Assembly (NCBI GenBank): GCA_964420115.1
Contig: CAYQQO010000023.1
Coordinates: forward strand, 1 to 9,567
Source of the DNA: CAYQQO01 sp964420115
Lineage (GTDB): Bacteria; Patescibacteriota; Minisyncoccia; Portnoybacterales; UBA2143
DNA length: 9,567 nucleotides
Direction of reading: 5' to 3'
Shown here piece after piece: positions 1 to 6,214 of the stretch. The translations under genes and the position numbers were made by a program. The notes under the pieces were generated by a model. It was not told where the DNA came from and did no database searches. It was given only the letters and a program-made list of their open reading frames with translations. The stretch's first letter is position 1. Each line of letters opens with the position of its first letter.

Positions 1-449
1 TTCACGATGATAGAATTTTATCATTTTTGGTTCACTTTTCAAACTTTACCCAATATTATATTCAACACAAGCTTTGGTGGCACTCTAACAAAGAAGAAAA
101 TCTGAACTACATAAGAAAAGCTCAAAAGCTTTATAATCAAAATCATGCCAGTTTAAAAAATTTTAATTTACGGATACCCAGCCCATCACAACTTTCTGAA
201 GTGTTTGCTTTCTGTACAGAGTATATTGCTGCTTCTATTTTTTGGCCCAAATATAAAAGAAATTTAGATGATTATTTTTCAATAAGGGTTGCCAAACTCC
301 TTTCCAAAGAAAAAGGTCGAAATCTTAATATCCAGAATTCTGTGCTTGACGAAAACCCCTACGATTTTGCGATAATAATGGGTAAATTGTTACTTGAACG
401 CTATCCTAAAAAATGGCCGGAGTTTCTTCTCCGGAGGATTAATTTATAA
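1..449 (+). CDS. C-terminal part of an unrecognised protein, cut by the left edge
   Basis: The frame is open from the first complete codon (position 3) to the TAA at 447-449. There is no ATG near the beginning and no Shine-Dalgarno site before the TTG at 27, so I read this as the last ~149 residues of a longer gene starting outside the window. The visible part is soluble-looking and rich in aromatic and basic residues (for example YYIQHKLWWHS near the start and RYPKKWPEFLLRR near the end), probably mostly helical. I see no signal peptide, membrane segment or catalytic motif, and I do not recognise the family. It is the only plus-strand gene I support. It converges on the radical SAM gene with a single base between the two stop codons and no terminator hairpin between them. 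A TTG-initiated 140-residue protein is the alternative reading. Confidence 0.6.
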   Translation, partial: HDDRILSFLVHFSNFTQYYIQHKLWWHSNKEENLNYIRKAQKLYNQNHASLKNFNLRIPSPSQLSEVFAFCTEYIAASIFWPKYKRNLDDYFSIRVAKLLSKEKGRNLNIQNSVLDENPYDFAIIMGKLLLERYPKKWPEFLLRRINL

Positions 450-450
450 A

Positions 451-1620
451 TCACTTAAAAGGATCATATCCACAACGAGGGTATTTTGATTTTAGATCGC
501 CTCCTTTTACTACAGCAAGCGGCCTGCAATCTCTACAAGCATAGCGATATTCGCACACATCACAGACCCTAACATCATCTTTAGTGACTCTCCAAAATCT
601 TTGTAATCCTCTACTGAAAACAATCCCCCTAAGCTCCGCCTTCAAAATATTCCCTACAATGTAATCCCGGGCAAATATACAAGGGATAACTTCACCAAAG
701 CTTGTGATAGCTATTTTGCCCGCCCAGCAACCGTTCCAATGATGGGCCCTAATAAATTCCTCCTTACTCGTCCAAAAGTTTGCCTCTTTCATCAAACCCC
801 ACTTTGTGATTGTTTCTTTAGCAGGAAGCAAATCATGATTGCACCCGCGTCCTGTCGGTCTAATAATGTCTATTTTCACAAACTTTAATCCGAGCCCTTG
901 TACAAGACGTTGTGTTTCAGCAACCGCAGATTCATTCTGCCTCATCACCACCATAGCTACCCTTGTAGGAACGGCGAAACTCTTTAAAAGCTGTAGCCCC
1001 CGGTAAGTTCTTTTGAAACTTCCTGACTTTTGCGTTATTTTATCATGAATAGACGGCTCATCAGAATAAAGAGAAACAGCCACATTAAGCCCTAACTTCT
1101 TAATAATCTTAACCCCTTCAGTGCTTAAAAGAGTTGCGTTTGTGAAAATCTCTACAAAACCATATCCTGTTTCCTTAGTAAAATCTGCCAAATCAAGAAC
1201 ACCCCTATACTTAAACACTTCTCCTCCTGTAAGTTGAAGCTTCTGGCATCCTAAATCTCTCCCTTCTTTTATTATCCTTTTCCATACTACTGATCCCAAG
1301 CTACCGCTCTTAGGTTGATTCTCATTTGGCGCATAACAATGAATACATCGCAAATTACAATCATTAGTTAACTCAAGCCACATAAACTCTAAGCTAACCT
1401 TTGACTCTGTATCATCAAAAGAAAATATCTCTTTTTTGTCATCTACTTCCGCCAATCCCATTTCTAAAAGCTGCTGCCAAAACGACTGATCATTACTTTG
1501 CCCTTTTACGATATCCTTAGCAATTTCGTTTAGAGAATAGACTCTCCCACTTTCTAAATCATAAATAGCTGCTCGCTTTACTCCCTCTACAAGCTGACAT
1601 TTTTGCGACAATCTCATCAT
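451..1620 (-). CDS. Radical SAM/SPASM peptide maturase-like protein (first of two)
   Basis: This 389-residue protein carries the radical SAM cluster motif CxxxCxxC (C88, C92, C95, in CNLRCIHC) followed by the SAM-binding TGGE (131-134). The C-terminal SPASM domain has seven cysteines for auxiliary iron-sulfur clusters: C298, C314, then C353-x2-C356-x5-C362-x2-C365 and C383. Residues 8-35 (CQLVEGVKRAAIYDLESGRV) resemble the N-terminus of RiPP maturases of the grasp-with-spasm type and of PqqD-like leader-binding domains. By family, such enzymes install thioether or other radical cross-links in a peptide or remodel an enzyme; the substrate here is unknown. The ATG at 1620 follows an AGGAG site five bases upstream and a plausible promoter. 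No precursor peptide is visible beside it, and it lies outside the 212-bp repeats that bracket the other maturase. It may act on the 43-residue peptide at 4317-4448, or independently. Confidence 0.9.
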   Translation of the reverse strand: MMRLSQKCQLVEGVKRAAIYDLESGRVYSLNEIAKDIVKGQSNDQSFWQQLLEMGLAEVDDKKEIFSFDDTESKVSLEFMWLELTNDCNLRCIHCYAPNENQPKSGSLGSVVWKRIIKEGRDLGCQKLQLTGGEVFKYRGVLDLADFTKETGYGFVEIFTNATLLSTEGVKIIKKLGLNVAVSLYSDEPSIHDKITQKSGSFKRTYRGLQLLKSFAVPTRVAMVVMRQNESAVAETQRLVQGLGLKFVKIDIIRPTGRGCNHDLLPAKETITKWGLMKEANFWTSKEEFIRAHHWNGCWAGKIAITSFGEVIPCIFARDYIVGNILKAELRGIVFSRGLQRFWRVTKDDVRVCDVCEYRYACRDCRPLAVVKGGDLKSKYPRCGYDPFK

Positions 1621-1688
1621 TTTGTCTCCTTTTTTCGATTTCGCACTTATCCTAATATCCTTATTCGCTTTTTAAAGTCCTACCCTAT

Positions 1689-1717
1689 AATTTAATAAAT
1701 AATTTAAAAAAAATCAA
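1689..1717 (-). promoter_or_regulatory. Likely sigma-70 promoter of the first radical SAM gene
   Basis: Read on the minus strand, TTGATT (1717-1712) is followed after 17 bases by TAAATT (1694-1689). Each hexamer matches four or five of six consensus positions, and the spacer is very AT-rich. Transcription would start near 1682 and give a leader of about 60 bases. The site lies just after the terminator at 1730-1760, as expected if the radical SAM gene is transcribed separately from the genes to its right. Confidence 0.5.
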
Positions 1718-1729
1718 GTTATGAAAATG

Positions 1730-1761
1730 AAAAAACAAGACCTCTAAAATCTTGTTTTTTT
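1730..1761 (-). terminator. Intrinsic terminator, probably bidirectional; likely the ancestral histidine kinase terminator
   Basis: An 11-bp perfect stem (aaaaaacaaga at 1730-1740 with tcttgtttttt at 1750-1760) closes a 9-base loop, and the A/T ends form a U-tract in either direction. It lies only about 15 bases past the stop codon of the kinase relic at 1776. The intact kinase at 4586 has no such hairpin behind it. This fits the idea that the hairpin belonged to the kinase before the segment between the 212-bp repeats arrived. Today it would end transcription from the methyltransferase. Confidence 0.75.
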
Positions 1762-1774
1762 GACTCAAACAATC

Positions 1775-1986
1775 TCTACCCCGTCACCGGCAACCTCACC
1801 CAAAACTCGCTTCCTTTTCCTTCGCCTTGGCTTTCTACGCCGATTTGACCTTTATGCGCTTCTATAACCATGCGGGCCACATAAAGGCCCAAGCCCGCCC
1901 CTTCGGTCCAGATACGCGAAACTCTCATGCCCCGGGCAAACCTCTTAAAGAGATATTGCTTTTCTTCTGGCGAAATGCCGATGCCA
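1775..1986. repeat. 212-bp direct repeat, left copy
   Basis: Base-for-base identical to 4585-4796 in the same orientation (offset 2810). The match ends abruptly on both sides: base 1774 (c versus t) and base 1987 (c versus g) differ. One end of the repeat lies a single base past the kinase stop codon. The other lies inside the ATP-binding domain, just before the codons for GIGIS. The two copies bracket exactly the 2598-bp segment 1987-4584 that carries the RiPP genes. Confidence 0.97.
1776..1986 (-). pseudogene. 3' relic of a sensor histidine kinase gene
   Basis: The 212-bp repeat copy encodes the last 69 residues of the kinase at 4586-6214 (residues 474-542: GIGIS, the GAGLGLY ATP-lid motif and the C-terminus PVTG) plus its TAG stop. 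There is no start codon or ribosome binding site, and the phosphoacceptor His and N-box are absent, so it cannot be a working kinase. It is in the same frame as the methyltransferase just upstream, separated by that gene's TAA and seven further codons; readthrough would produce a methyltransferase-kinase tail fusion, but nothing suggests this happens. The perfect identity to the intact gene implies a recent duplication or ongoing gene conversion. Confidence 0.9.
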
Positions 1987-2006
1987 CCGCTCCGCTGACA
2001 ATTTCC

Positions 2007-2762
2007 TTAGTTTGTTTTCTTTGCGATAATAATCATTAATGGGCTCTCAAAACAATACGGTTTTTTATCAAACGAACCATACGTCTTAACTATGTCTAAC
2101 CCATAAGAGGAAAAAAGAGAACGAATTTCAGGGAAAGTGTAAAAACGAAGCCTTATATTCAAAACTTTCTTCCTATTATCTCGAATAATTACCCAGCGTG
2201 ATTCCTCAATAAAATTAAATGGATCAAAAGAAAATTTATCAATATTTACATGCCCATGAGTAATTTTAAATTTATTTTTCTTACCAAATTGCCTTAATAC
2301 CTCTATAGGATTTAACAAGTGAATTATGAAAAATCCGCCTAGTTTTAACAATGTTGAAAGATTTTTAATTACTTTTTCATTATCGGTGTCGGAAAAATAT
2401 CCAAATGAATTACCCAACATCATCACTGCATCAAATTGTTCATTCAACCTTAAAAAACGCATATCCTGTTTTATAAAAATAGGCAAAACATTATTATGAT
2501 AAGCCCATTTTTTTGCGCTATCTAAAGAAACTGACGAATAATCAACTCCTGTAACTTGAAACCCTCTCTTAGCGAGCTCTACACTATGTCTACCTTGACC
2601 ACAGGGCACATCTAATATTTTTGCGCTCTTCTTAAGACGCAAATTACTGATAATTTTAAGCTCTTTTTCAGTCCAGATTTGGGACTGCGAATCCGATGGA
2701 TCCCAAAGCGAAAAATACGCTTCATTAAAAGTTTTTTTCCACCAATCATTTTTAATAACCAT
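2007..2762 (-). CDS. Class I SAM-dependent methyltransferase, likely RiPP tailoring enzyme
   Basis: This 251-residue protein has a Rossmann-fold methyltransferase core: motif I ILDVPCGQGRHS (49-60) for SAM binding, an acidic residue at the end of strand 2 in GVDYS (72-76), motif II-like FDAVMMLGNSFGYF (110-123) and LKLGGFFII (139-147). Length and layout match small-molecule or peptide methyltransferases of the Methyltransf_25/11 type. The N-terminal NDWWKKTFNEAYFSLW begins six residues from the chosen ATG and is typical of the family, so the start is secure. It follows the second radical SAM gene in the same direction but is separated from it by a terminator and has its own promoter, so it is a neighbour rather than a strict operon member. 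Its position inside the repeat-bracketed segment suggests it methylates the RiPP product; the substrate is inference. Its last codons abut a short kinase-like scrap (1986-2009). Confidence 0.88.
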   Translation of the reverse strand: MVIKNDWWKKTFNEAYFSLWDPSDSQSQIWTEKELKIISNLRLKKSAKILDVPCGQGRHSVELAKRGFQVTGVDYSSVSLDSAKKWAYHNNVLPIFIKQDMRFLRLNEQFDAVMMLGNSFGYFSDTDNEKVIKNLSTLLKLGGFFIIHLLNPIEVLRQFGKKNKFKITHGHVNIDKFSFDPFNFIEESRWVIIRDNRKKVLNIRLRFYTFPEIRSLFSSYGLDIVKTYGSFDKKPYCFESPLMIIIAKKTN

Positions 2763-2770
2763 ATAAAATA

Positions 2771-2799
2771 TTTATACAGTAAAATCTTTATTCTGTAAA
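2771..2799 (-). promoter_or_regulatory. Promoter of the methyltransferase, placed for a leaderless mRNA
   Basis: On the minus strand TTTACA (2799-2794) and TATAAA (2776-2771) are separated by 17 bases, each matching five of six consensus positions. Only eight bases (2770-2763) separate the -10 hexamer from the ATG at 2762, so transcription should begin at or within a base or two of the start codon. No Shine-Dalgarno sequence is present upstream of this ATG, which agrees with leaderless initiation. Confidence 0.7.
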
Positions 2800-2802
2800 G
2801 AA

Positions 2803-2835
2803 AAAGACATGAACAAAATATATATTCATGTCTTT
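2803..2835 (-). terminator. Intrinsic terminator of the precursor-maturase transcript
   Basis: A perfect 11-bp stem (2835-2825 with 2813-2803 on the minus strand, AAAGACATGAA pairing with TTCATGTCTTT) has an 11-base AT-rich loop and runs into a T-rich tract. The 5' arm overlaps the TAA stop codon of the radical SAM gene (2834-2836). It separates that gene from the methyltransferase promoter immediately downstream. Confidence 0.8.
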
Positions 2836-4177
2836 AAACTACCTTATCGCTCTTGATATCGACTTTCTGCATCATAAGACATTTTACTAAGTCCGGTGAT
2901 TCTAATGTCCCTCCTGTTTGAAATGCCCGAGCCAAACAAGGTCCTCCGCAAACTGGAAAATGAAAACAATTACTACACGCAGGAAGCCGCATAGGGTTCA
3001 TTAGTTTAAATGCCTTCATTTTATCAGAAGTCCAGATATCGATAAGCGGCTGCGTTTTTACATTACCGCATCCAAAAATATGAGCTGGTAAAATATCACA
3101 TGGCATTACTACTCCGTCGGCCATAACCGACACGAATTGAATATCATCTCCGCCACAAACATATTGCTTATCTCGCAACGAAGCAGTGTTATCTGATTTA
3201 ACTGGAAAAGGGAGTAAAATTTTTACATTTGTATCACGATCCATAACTTCACAGAATTTCCGATACATCCGATCTAGTAATCCGTCTTTTTGCAGAGATT
3301 GCGGAGTAATCGGACACGCAGAACTGTTTGTTTTTGCTCTCCCAACAGAATTTATGAACCCAATATTAAGAACATTCACTCCGATCCGCTCGCAGAGATC
3401 GACTACACCATCAACTGCCGAAAGATTTCTGCTATTAAGAAGAAAACCAACATTCGTTTCAACCCCACAATCAACCAATCTCCTGATTGTCCGGATAGAC
3501 TTCCCAAAACAATCTACGCAACCACGCGACGTATTATGTTTTTCTGCGACCGCATCATCAATACTCACTTGAATAGTCGTAAACGCTTCAGCAAGAATAT
3601 TTTCACAGCCATCTGGCAATATAGCCCCGTTAGTGTTCAGATTCGCGTTGAATGTCGGAACCGACGCGATATACTCTACTATCTTATAAAAATCGTTGTG
3701 AAGCAAGGGTTCGCCTCCCGAGATATTCAACCGAAACACTCCAAGTTGACGCGCCTGCTGGAAAACATTAATCCATAATTTCTCGTCAAGTTCGCCCTCC
3801 ATAGAATTCCCACTATCCAAACAACAATAAGCGCACCGAAGATTACAAGCATTTGTGATTAAAGCGCCTAAACTATCAAGAGGAGGTTCTATATCGTAAC
3901 ATTTGTCGGTTGAAATAACCATAAAATCTGAAAACTCAAGCATCTTTTCTTGAACCAGCCCTACAAGGAAACCATGAATCTCTTTATAAGAAAGCTCGAA
4001 TTCCCTAACCGCTTCCTGAATAGATCTCCCCCGGAAAAGAAAATAAAGAACATCTTCGCTGCCTTTTTCTAATAAAAACCGGGTCTCTCCGCGACTTCCT
4101 GCGTCAACAAGATACCACCGATTGTATCGCGACTTAAAAATTATTTCGTCAGCAAGCTTAACATATTTTTCTCTCAT
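2834..4177 (-). CDS. Radical SAM/SPASM RiPP maturase with N-terminal PqqD-like leader-binding domain
   Basis: The 447-residue protein begins with a PqqD-like RiPP recognition element (about residues 5-85; YNRWYLVDAGSRGETRFLLE at 18-37 is the typical strand region) that would bind the leader peptide. The radical SAM core follows, with C111, C115 and C118 (CNLRCAYC) and SGGEP (153-157). The SPASM domain has C341, C360, C401-x2-C404-x5-C410-x3-C414 and C433, enough for two auxiliary clusters. This architecture is that of sactipeptide and ranthipeptide synthases, which form thioether bonds from cysteine sulfur to a backbone or side-chain carbon. The ATG is preceded by GGAG nine bases upstream. 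The gene lies 139 bases after the precursor gene, with an attenuator-like hairpin between. Bond type and acceptor residues cannot be read from sequence. Confidence 0.93.
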   Translation of the reverse strand: MREKYVKLADEIIFKSRYNRWYLVDAGSRGETRFLLEKGSEDVLYFLFRGRSIQEAVREFELSYKEIHGFLVGLVQEKMLEFSDFMVISTDKCYDIEPPLDSLGALITNACNLRCAYCCLDSGNSMEGELDEKLWINVFQQARQLGVFRLNISGGEPLLHNDFYKIVEYIASVPTFNANLNTNGAILPDGCENILAEAFTTIQVSIDDAVAEKHNTSRGCVDCFGKSIRTIRRLVDCGVETNVGFLLNSRNLSAVDGVVDLCERIGVNVLNIGFINSVGRAKTNSSACPITPQSLQKDGLLDRMYRKFCEVMDRDTNVKILLPFPVKSDNTASLRDKQYVCGGDDIQFVSVMADGVVMPCDILPAHIFGCGNVKTQPLIDIWTSDKMKAFKLMNPMRLPACSNCFHFPVCGGPCLARAFQTGGTLESPDLVKCLMMQKVDIKSDKVV

Positions 4178-4250
4178 TTTCTTTATCTCCGCAATTACCT
4201 ATAAGGTTTATAATGACCTTAATGCGTCTCTTGTATTATCTTAAGCTCGA

Positions 4251-4302
4251 AAAAAAATGGTGGCGAAAAAGGAATATTGGTTATTCCCTTTAAATCGCCA
4301 CC
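4251..4302 (-). terminator. Attenuator-like terminator between precursor and maturase genes
   Basis: On the minus strand GGTGGCG (4302... ccgccacc side, 4302-4296) pairs perfectly with CGCCACC (4265-4259). An inner stem of GGGAATA against TATTCC tops it, and T's from 4257 to 4251 follow after one base. The hairpin lies 14 bases past the precursor stop. In RiPP operons such a partial terminator commonly keeps the precursor transcript more abundant than the maturase transcript. I see no strong second promoter before the radical SAM gene, so readthrough probably feeds it. Confidence 0.8.
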
Positions 4303-4316
4303 GCGGTTCATTTGGA

Positions 4317-4448
4317 TCACGGTCCAGGAGCAGGGCCGCATTCCGATCCAGGCGTATAAATGCATCCGTTTGTGATAGTCGCCTTTCTGACAATCTTTAC
4401 TGCCTTGAGCACTGGTTTCTTTCTAAGATCATTCGACTTTTCTGCCAT
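4317..4448 (-). CDS. 43-residue RiPP precursor peptide
   Basis: A short ORF starting ATG (4448-4446) and ending TGA (4319-4317), preceded by the strongest ribosome binding site in the window. The peptide divides into a charged leader (residues 1-23) containing KKPVLKAVKIVRKA, a pattern common in leaders read by PqqD-like domains, and a C-terminal core of about 20 residues with cysteines at 29 and 37 and the tail CGPAPGP. The core is rich in Gly, Pro, Thr and Ser, with no Lys or Arg. Two cysteines seven residues apart are natural donors for thioether cross-links by the downstream radical SAM/SPASM enzyme. It has its own promoter and is first in the transcript. I infer a cyclic peptide natural product or signal. 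I do not recognise a named precursor family, and no export gene is visible in the window, so the biological role is open. Confidence 0.88.
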   Translation of the reverse strand: MAEKSNDLRKKPVLKAVKIVRKATITNGCIYTPGSECGPAPGP

Positions 4449-4454
4449 TTCTCT

Positions 4455-4463
4455 CACCTCCTT
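4455..4463 (-). promoter_or_regulatory. Very strong ribosome binding site of the precursor gene
   Basis: AAGGAGGTG on the minus strand lies six bases before the ATG at 4448, essentially a full complement of the 16S rRNA 3' end. It fixes the start of the 43-codon gene and indicates high expression. Other genes here have only GGAG-type sites or none. Confidence 0.9.
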
Positions 4464-4543
4464 TCATCTGGATTTTCTTTCACTATTTATTGTGTTAAAA
4501 GAACAAACTAATCTTGGATAACCCAAAACTTCTACTTAATATC

Positions 4544-4572
4544 ACAATATCCATATTATTAAAGCTTGTCAA
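4544..4572 (-). promoter_or_regulatory. Promoter of the precursor-maturase operon
   Basis: A perfect TTGACA (-35, 4572-4567) is followed after 17 bases by TATTGT (-10, 4549-4544). A second TTGACT lies just upstream (4579-4574). Imperfect inverted repeats of AATAT/ATATT surround the -10 region and could bind a regulator, though this is weak. The promoter begins only 13 bases from the end of the 212-bp repeat, so it belongs to the inserted segment. Transcription would start near 4537 and leave a leader of about 90 bases. Confidence 0.7.
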
Positions 4573-4584
4573 TAGTCAAATTGT

Positions 4585-4796
4585 TCTACCCCGTCACCGG
4601 CAACCTCACCCAAAACTCGCTTCCTTTTCCTTCGCCTTGGCTTTCTACGCCGATTTGACCTTTATGCGCTTCTATAACCATGCGGGCCACATAAAGGCCC
4701 AAGCCCGCCCCTTCGGTCCAGATACGCGAAACTCTCATGCCCCGGGCAAACCTCTTAAAGAGATATTGCTTTTCTTCTGGCGAAATGCCGATGCCA
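4585..4796. repeat. 212-bp direct repeat, right copy (3' end of the intact kinase gene)
   Basis: Identical to 1775-1986. This copy is the natural 3' end of the kinase coding sequence, from residue 474 to one base past the TAG stop. Together the copies flank a 2598-bp segment holding the precursor, the maturase and the methyltransferase. I see no transposase, integrase or terminal inverted repeats, so this is not a recognisable insertion sequence. Confidence 0.97.
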
Positions 4797-6214
4797 GTGT
4801 CTTTGACCCGACAAATGGCAAAACCATTTTCCTCTACTAAACTAACCGTCACATTCCCTTGTCCGGTATATTTAATGGCGTTATCAATCAAATTAAAAAT
4901 AACCTCGTGGAGTTTCTGCGCGTCTGCTTTGACAAAAAGCTCCTTAGTTTTTGCCTTGTCAAAAACAAGAGCCAATCCTTTTTTAGTTGCCTCGCCTTTC
5001 AGCATATCAACAGCCCCTTTAACAATCTCCTTAAAAGAAACTCTCTTAAATTCGTATTCCACTTCGCCTTTTTCCAGATGAGAAAGGTCCAACAGATTAT
5101 CAACCAGCTTAACCAAGCGCTCGTTATTTTCCAAAACATTTTCCAGTTTTTCCCGGATCGGCTTAGCCACTGGCCCGTAAAAATCCTCCAAAATCATAGA
5201 AAGATAACCTTTTATAACTGACAAAGGAGTGCGCAATTGGTGCGAAGCAATGGAAATAAAATCAGATTTGGCCTTGGATAGTTTTTCTACTTTCAGATAG
5301 AGCTGTTGGAGCTCGGCACGGCGTTTGATTTCTTGTTTAACGCTTCGGACAAGAAGATAGCCAAAAAACAAGAAAAGCAACAAAAGAGCAAATCTCCAAG
5401 AAAATTCAAACCAGTCGGGAATGACAACAACAGCCTGCCAAAGAAGTAAAATAGCTATCAATCCTACTAAAAATTGGGTTAAAGCAACTTTCATCCCGAA
5501 AAGCTGTTTGGCTACAATAGCATAGGCGGTAAAACCAAGAAAAAAAAGAGAGGAATAGTTGCCAATTTGCCAATACTTTATTGATCCTGTCAAAATAGGA
5601 AATAATACATTGAAAACAAGGTTTATTAAAATAAAAACAGAGAATCCAAGAAAAATATATTGAACCCTCATTCTCATTGCTTTTGTAATACTAAAATATT
5701 TCTGTATTAGCTTTATAAAAATGATAACACTTATAAAGAAAATCCAAATATAAAACAAGACTCCGCCTTTACCATAAATCGGATCTACGCCCCATTTAGT
5801 AAATTCGACATCTTTTACTATATAATTCGTGAATATCGAGAGAAAGAAAAAAATAACCGTAAGAGAAATAACAATATAATCTAATATTTTATTAATTTTA
5901 ACCTTACGCGGGAATATAACAATAAAGAAATAAAGAAGGGCAAATGAAATTGAAGCTACTCCTAAAATTAGCCTCCCAAACCATAGTGTAGCATCTAGAT
6001 TTTTTGAGAACGAAAAGAAATAACCACCAGCCCACCAAAAAAGAAATGAAAGAGTCATAAGTGCAAATAATTGACCAACTCTCCTCTTGGGACTATTTAA
6101 ATAGACCCATAAGGCCAGCAAGACAGTAACAATAATTATTAAAACCAGGAATATTTTATTGAGTAACAGATATATTGGATCGTATTCCATAATTATTTCC
6201 ACAATTATTTCCAC
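4586..6214 (-). CDS. Membrane sensor histidine kinase (7TM-type N-terminus)
   Basis: The 542-residue protein starts with about eight hydrophobic segments (roughly residues 15-39, 48-70, 78-101, 110-131, 150-170, 183-208, 218-235 and 245-290) resembling the 7TM histidine kinase sensor module. A short coiled coil (295-315) leads to the HisKA domain with phosphoacceptor H325 in SHQLRTPLSVIKGYL. The HATPase domain has N-box N445 (NLIDNAIKYT), G1 DTGIGIS (472-478) and G2 GAGLGLY (502-508). All catalytic motifs are present. This kinase style is frequent in Patescibacteria. No response regulator is in the window. The GTG at 6214 overlaps the preceding gene by 10 bases and lies in a 12-bp tandem repeat; the ATG at 6190 is an equally good start. 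No terminator separates it from the RiPP operon downstream, so readthrough into the precursor is possible. Confidence 0.93.
   Translation of the reverse strand: MEIIVEIIMEYDPIYLLLNKIFLVLIIIVTVLLALWVYLNSPKRRVGQLFALMTLSFLFWWAGGYFFSFSKNLDATLWFGRLILGVASISFALLYFFIVIFPRKVKINKILDYIVISLTVIFFFLSIFTNYIVKDVEFTKWGVDPIYGKGGVLFYIWIFFISVIIFIKLIQKYFSITKAMRMRVQYIFLGFSVFILINLVFNVLFPILTGSIKYWQIGNYSSLFFLGFTAYAIVAKQLFGMKVALTQFLVGLIAILLLWQAVVVIPDWFEFSWRFALLLLFLFFGYLLVRSVKQEIKRRAELQQLYLKVEKLSKAKSDFISIASHQLRTPLSVIKGYLSMILEDFYGPVAKPIREKLENVLENNERLVKLVDNLLDLSHLEKGEVEYEFKRVSFKEIVKGAVDMLKGEATKKGLALVFDKAKTKELFVKADAQKLHEVIFNLIDNAIKYTGQGNVTVSLVEENGFAICRVKDTGIGISPEEKQYLFKRFARGMRVSRIWTEGAGLGLYVARMVIEAHKGQIGVESQGEGKGSEFWVRLPVTG
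6191..6214. repeat. Tandem 12-bp duplication at the kinase start
   Basis: The unit aattatttccac occurs twice without interruption. On the minus strand it encodes VEII twice and places GTG, GTG and ATG as three in-frame candidate starts 12 bases apart. The first unit also contains the stop codon of the terpene-synthase-like gene. The duplication creates a second GTGGAAAT stretch, so either unit could act as a weak ribosome entry site for the next start. Confidence 0.9.

Noticed and set aside
1827..2039. Plus-strand 70-codon ORF
   Set aside because: It is antisense to the kinase relic and the methyltransferase 3' end. Its twin opposite the intact kinase exists only because of the 212-bp repeat.
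3186..3778. Two overlapping plus-strand ORFs of 128 and 162 codons
   Set aside because: Both are shadows within the well-supported radical SAM gene on the minus strand; their products are low-complexity and lack ribosome sites.
4257..4511. Plus-strand 84-codon ORF
   Set aside because: It lies opposite the precursor gene and its hairpin, is Arg/Ser-rich, and has no ribosome site, whereas the minus strand has a near-perfect one.
1775..4796. Insertion sequence or composite transposon flanked by 212-bp repeats
   Set aside because: There is no transposase or integrase gene and no terminal inverted repeats, and the repeats are coding sequence of the kinase.
4737..5221. Plus-strand ORFs of 114 and 120 codons
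   Set aside because: They are antisense to the conserved catalytic domain of the kinase.
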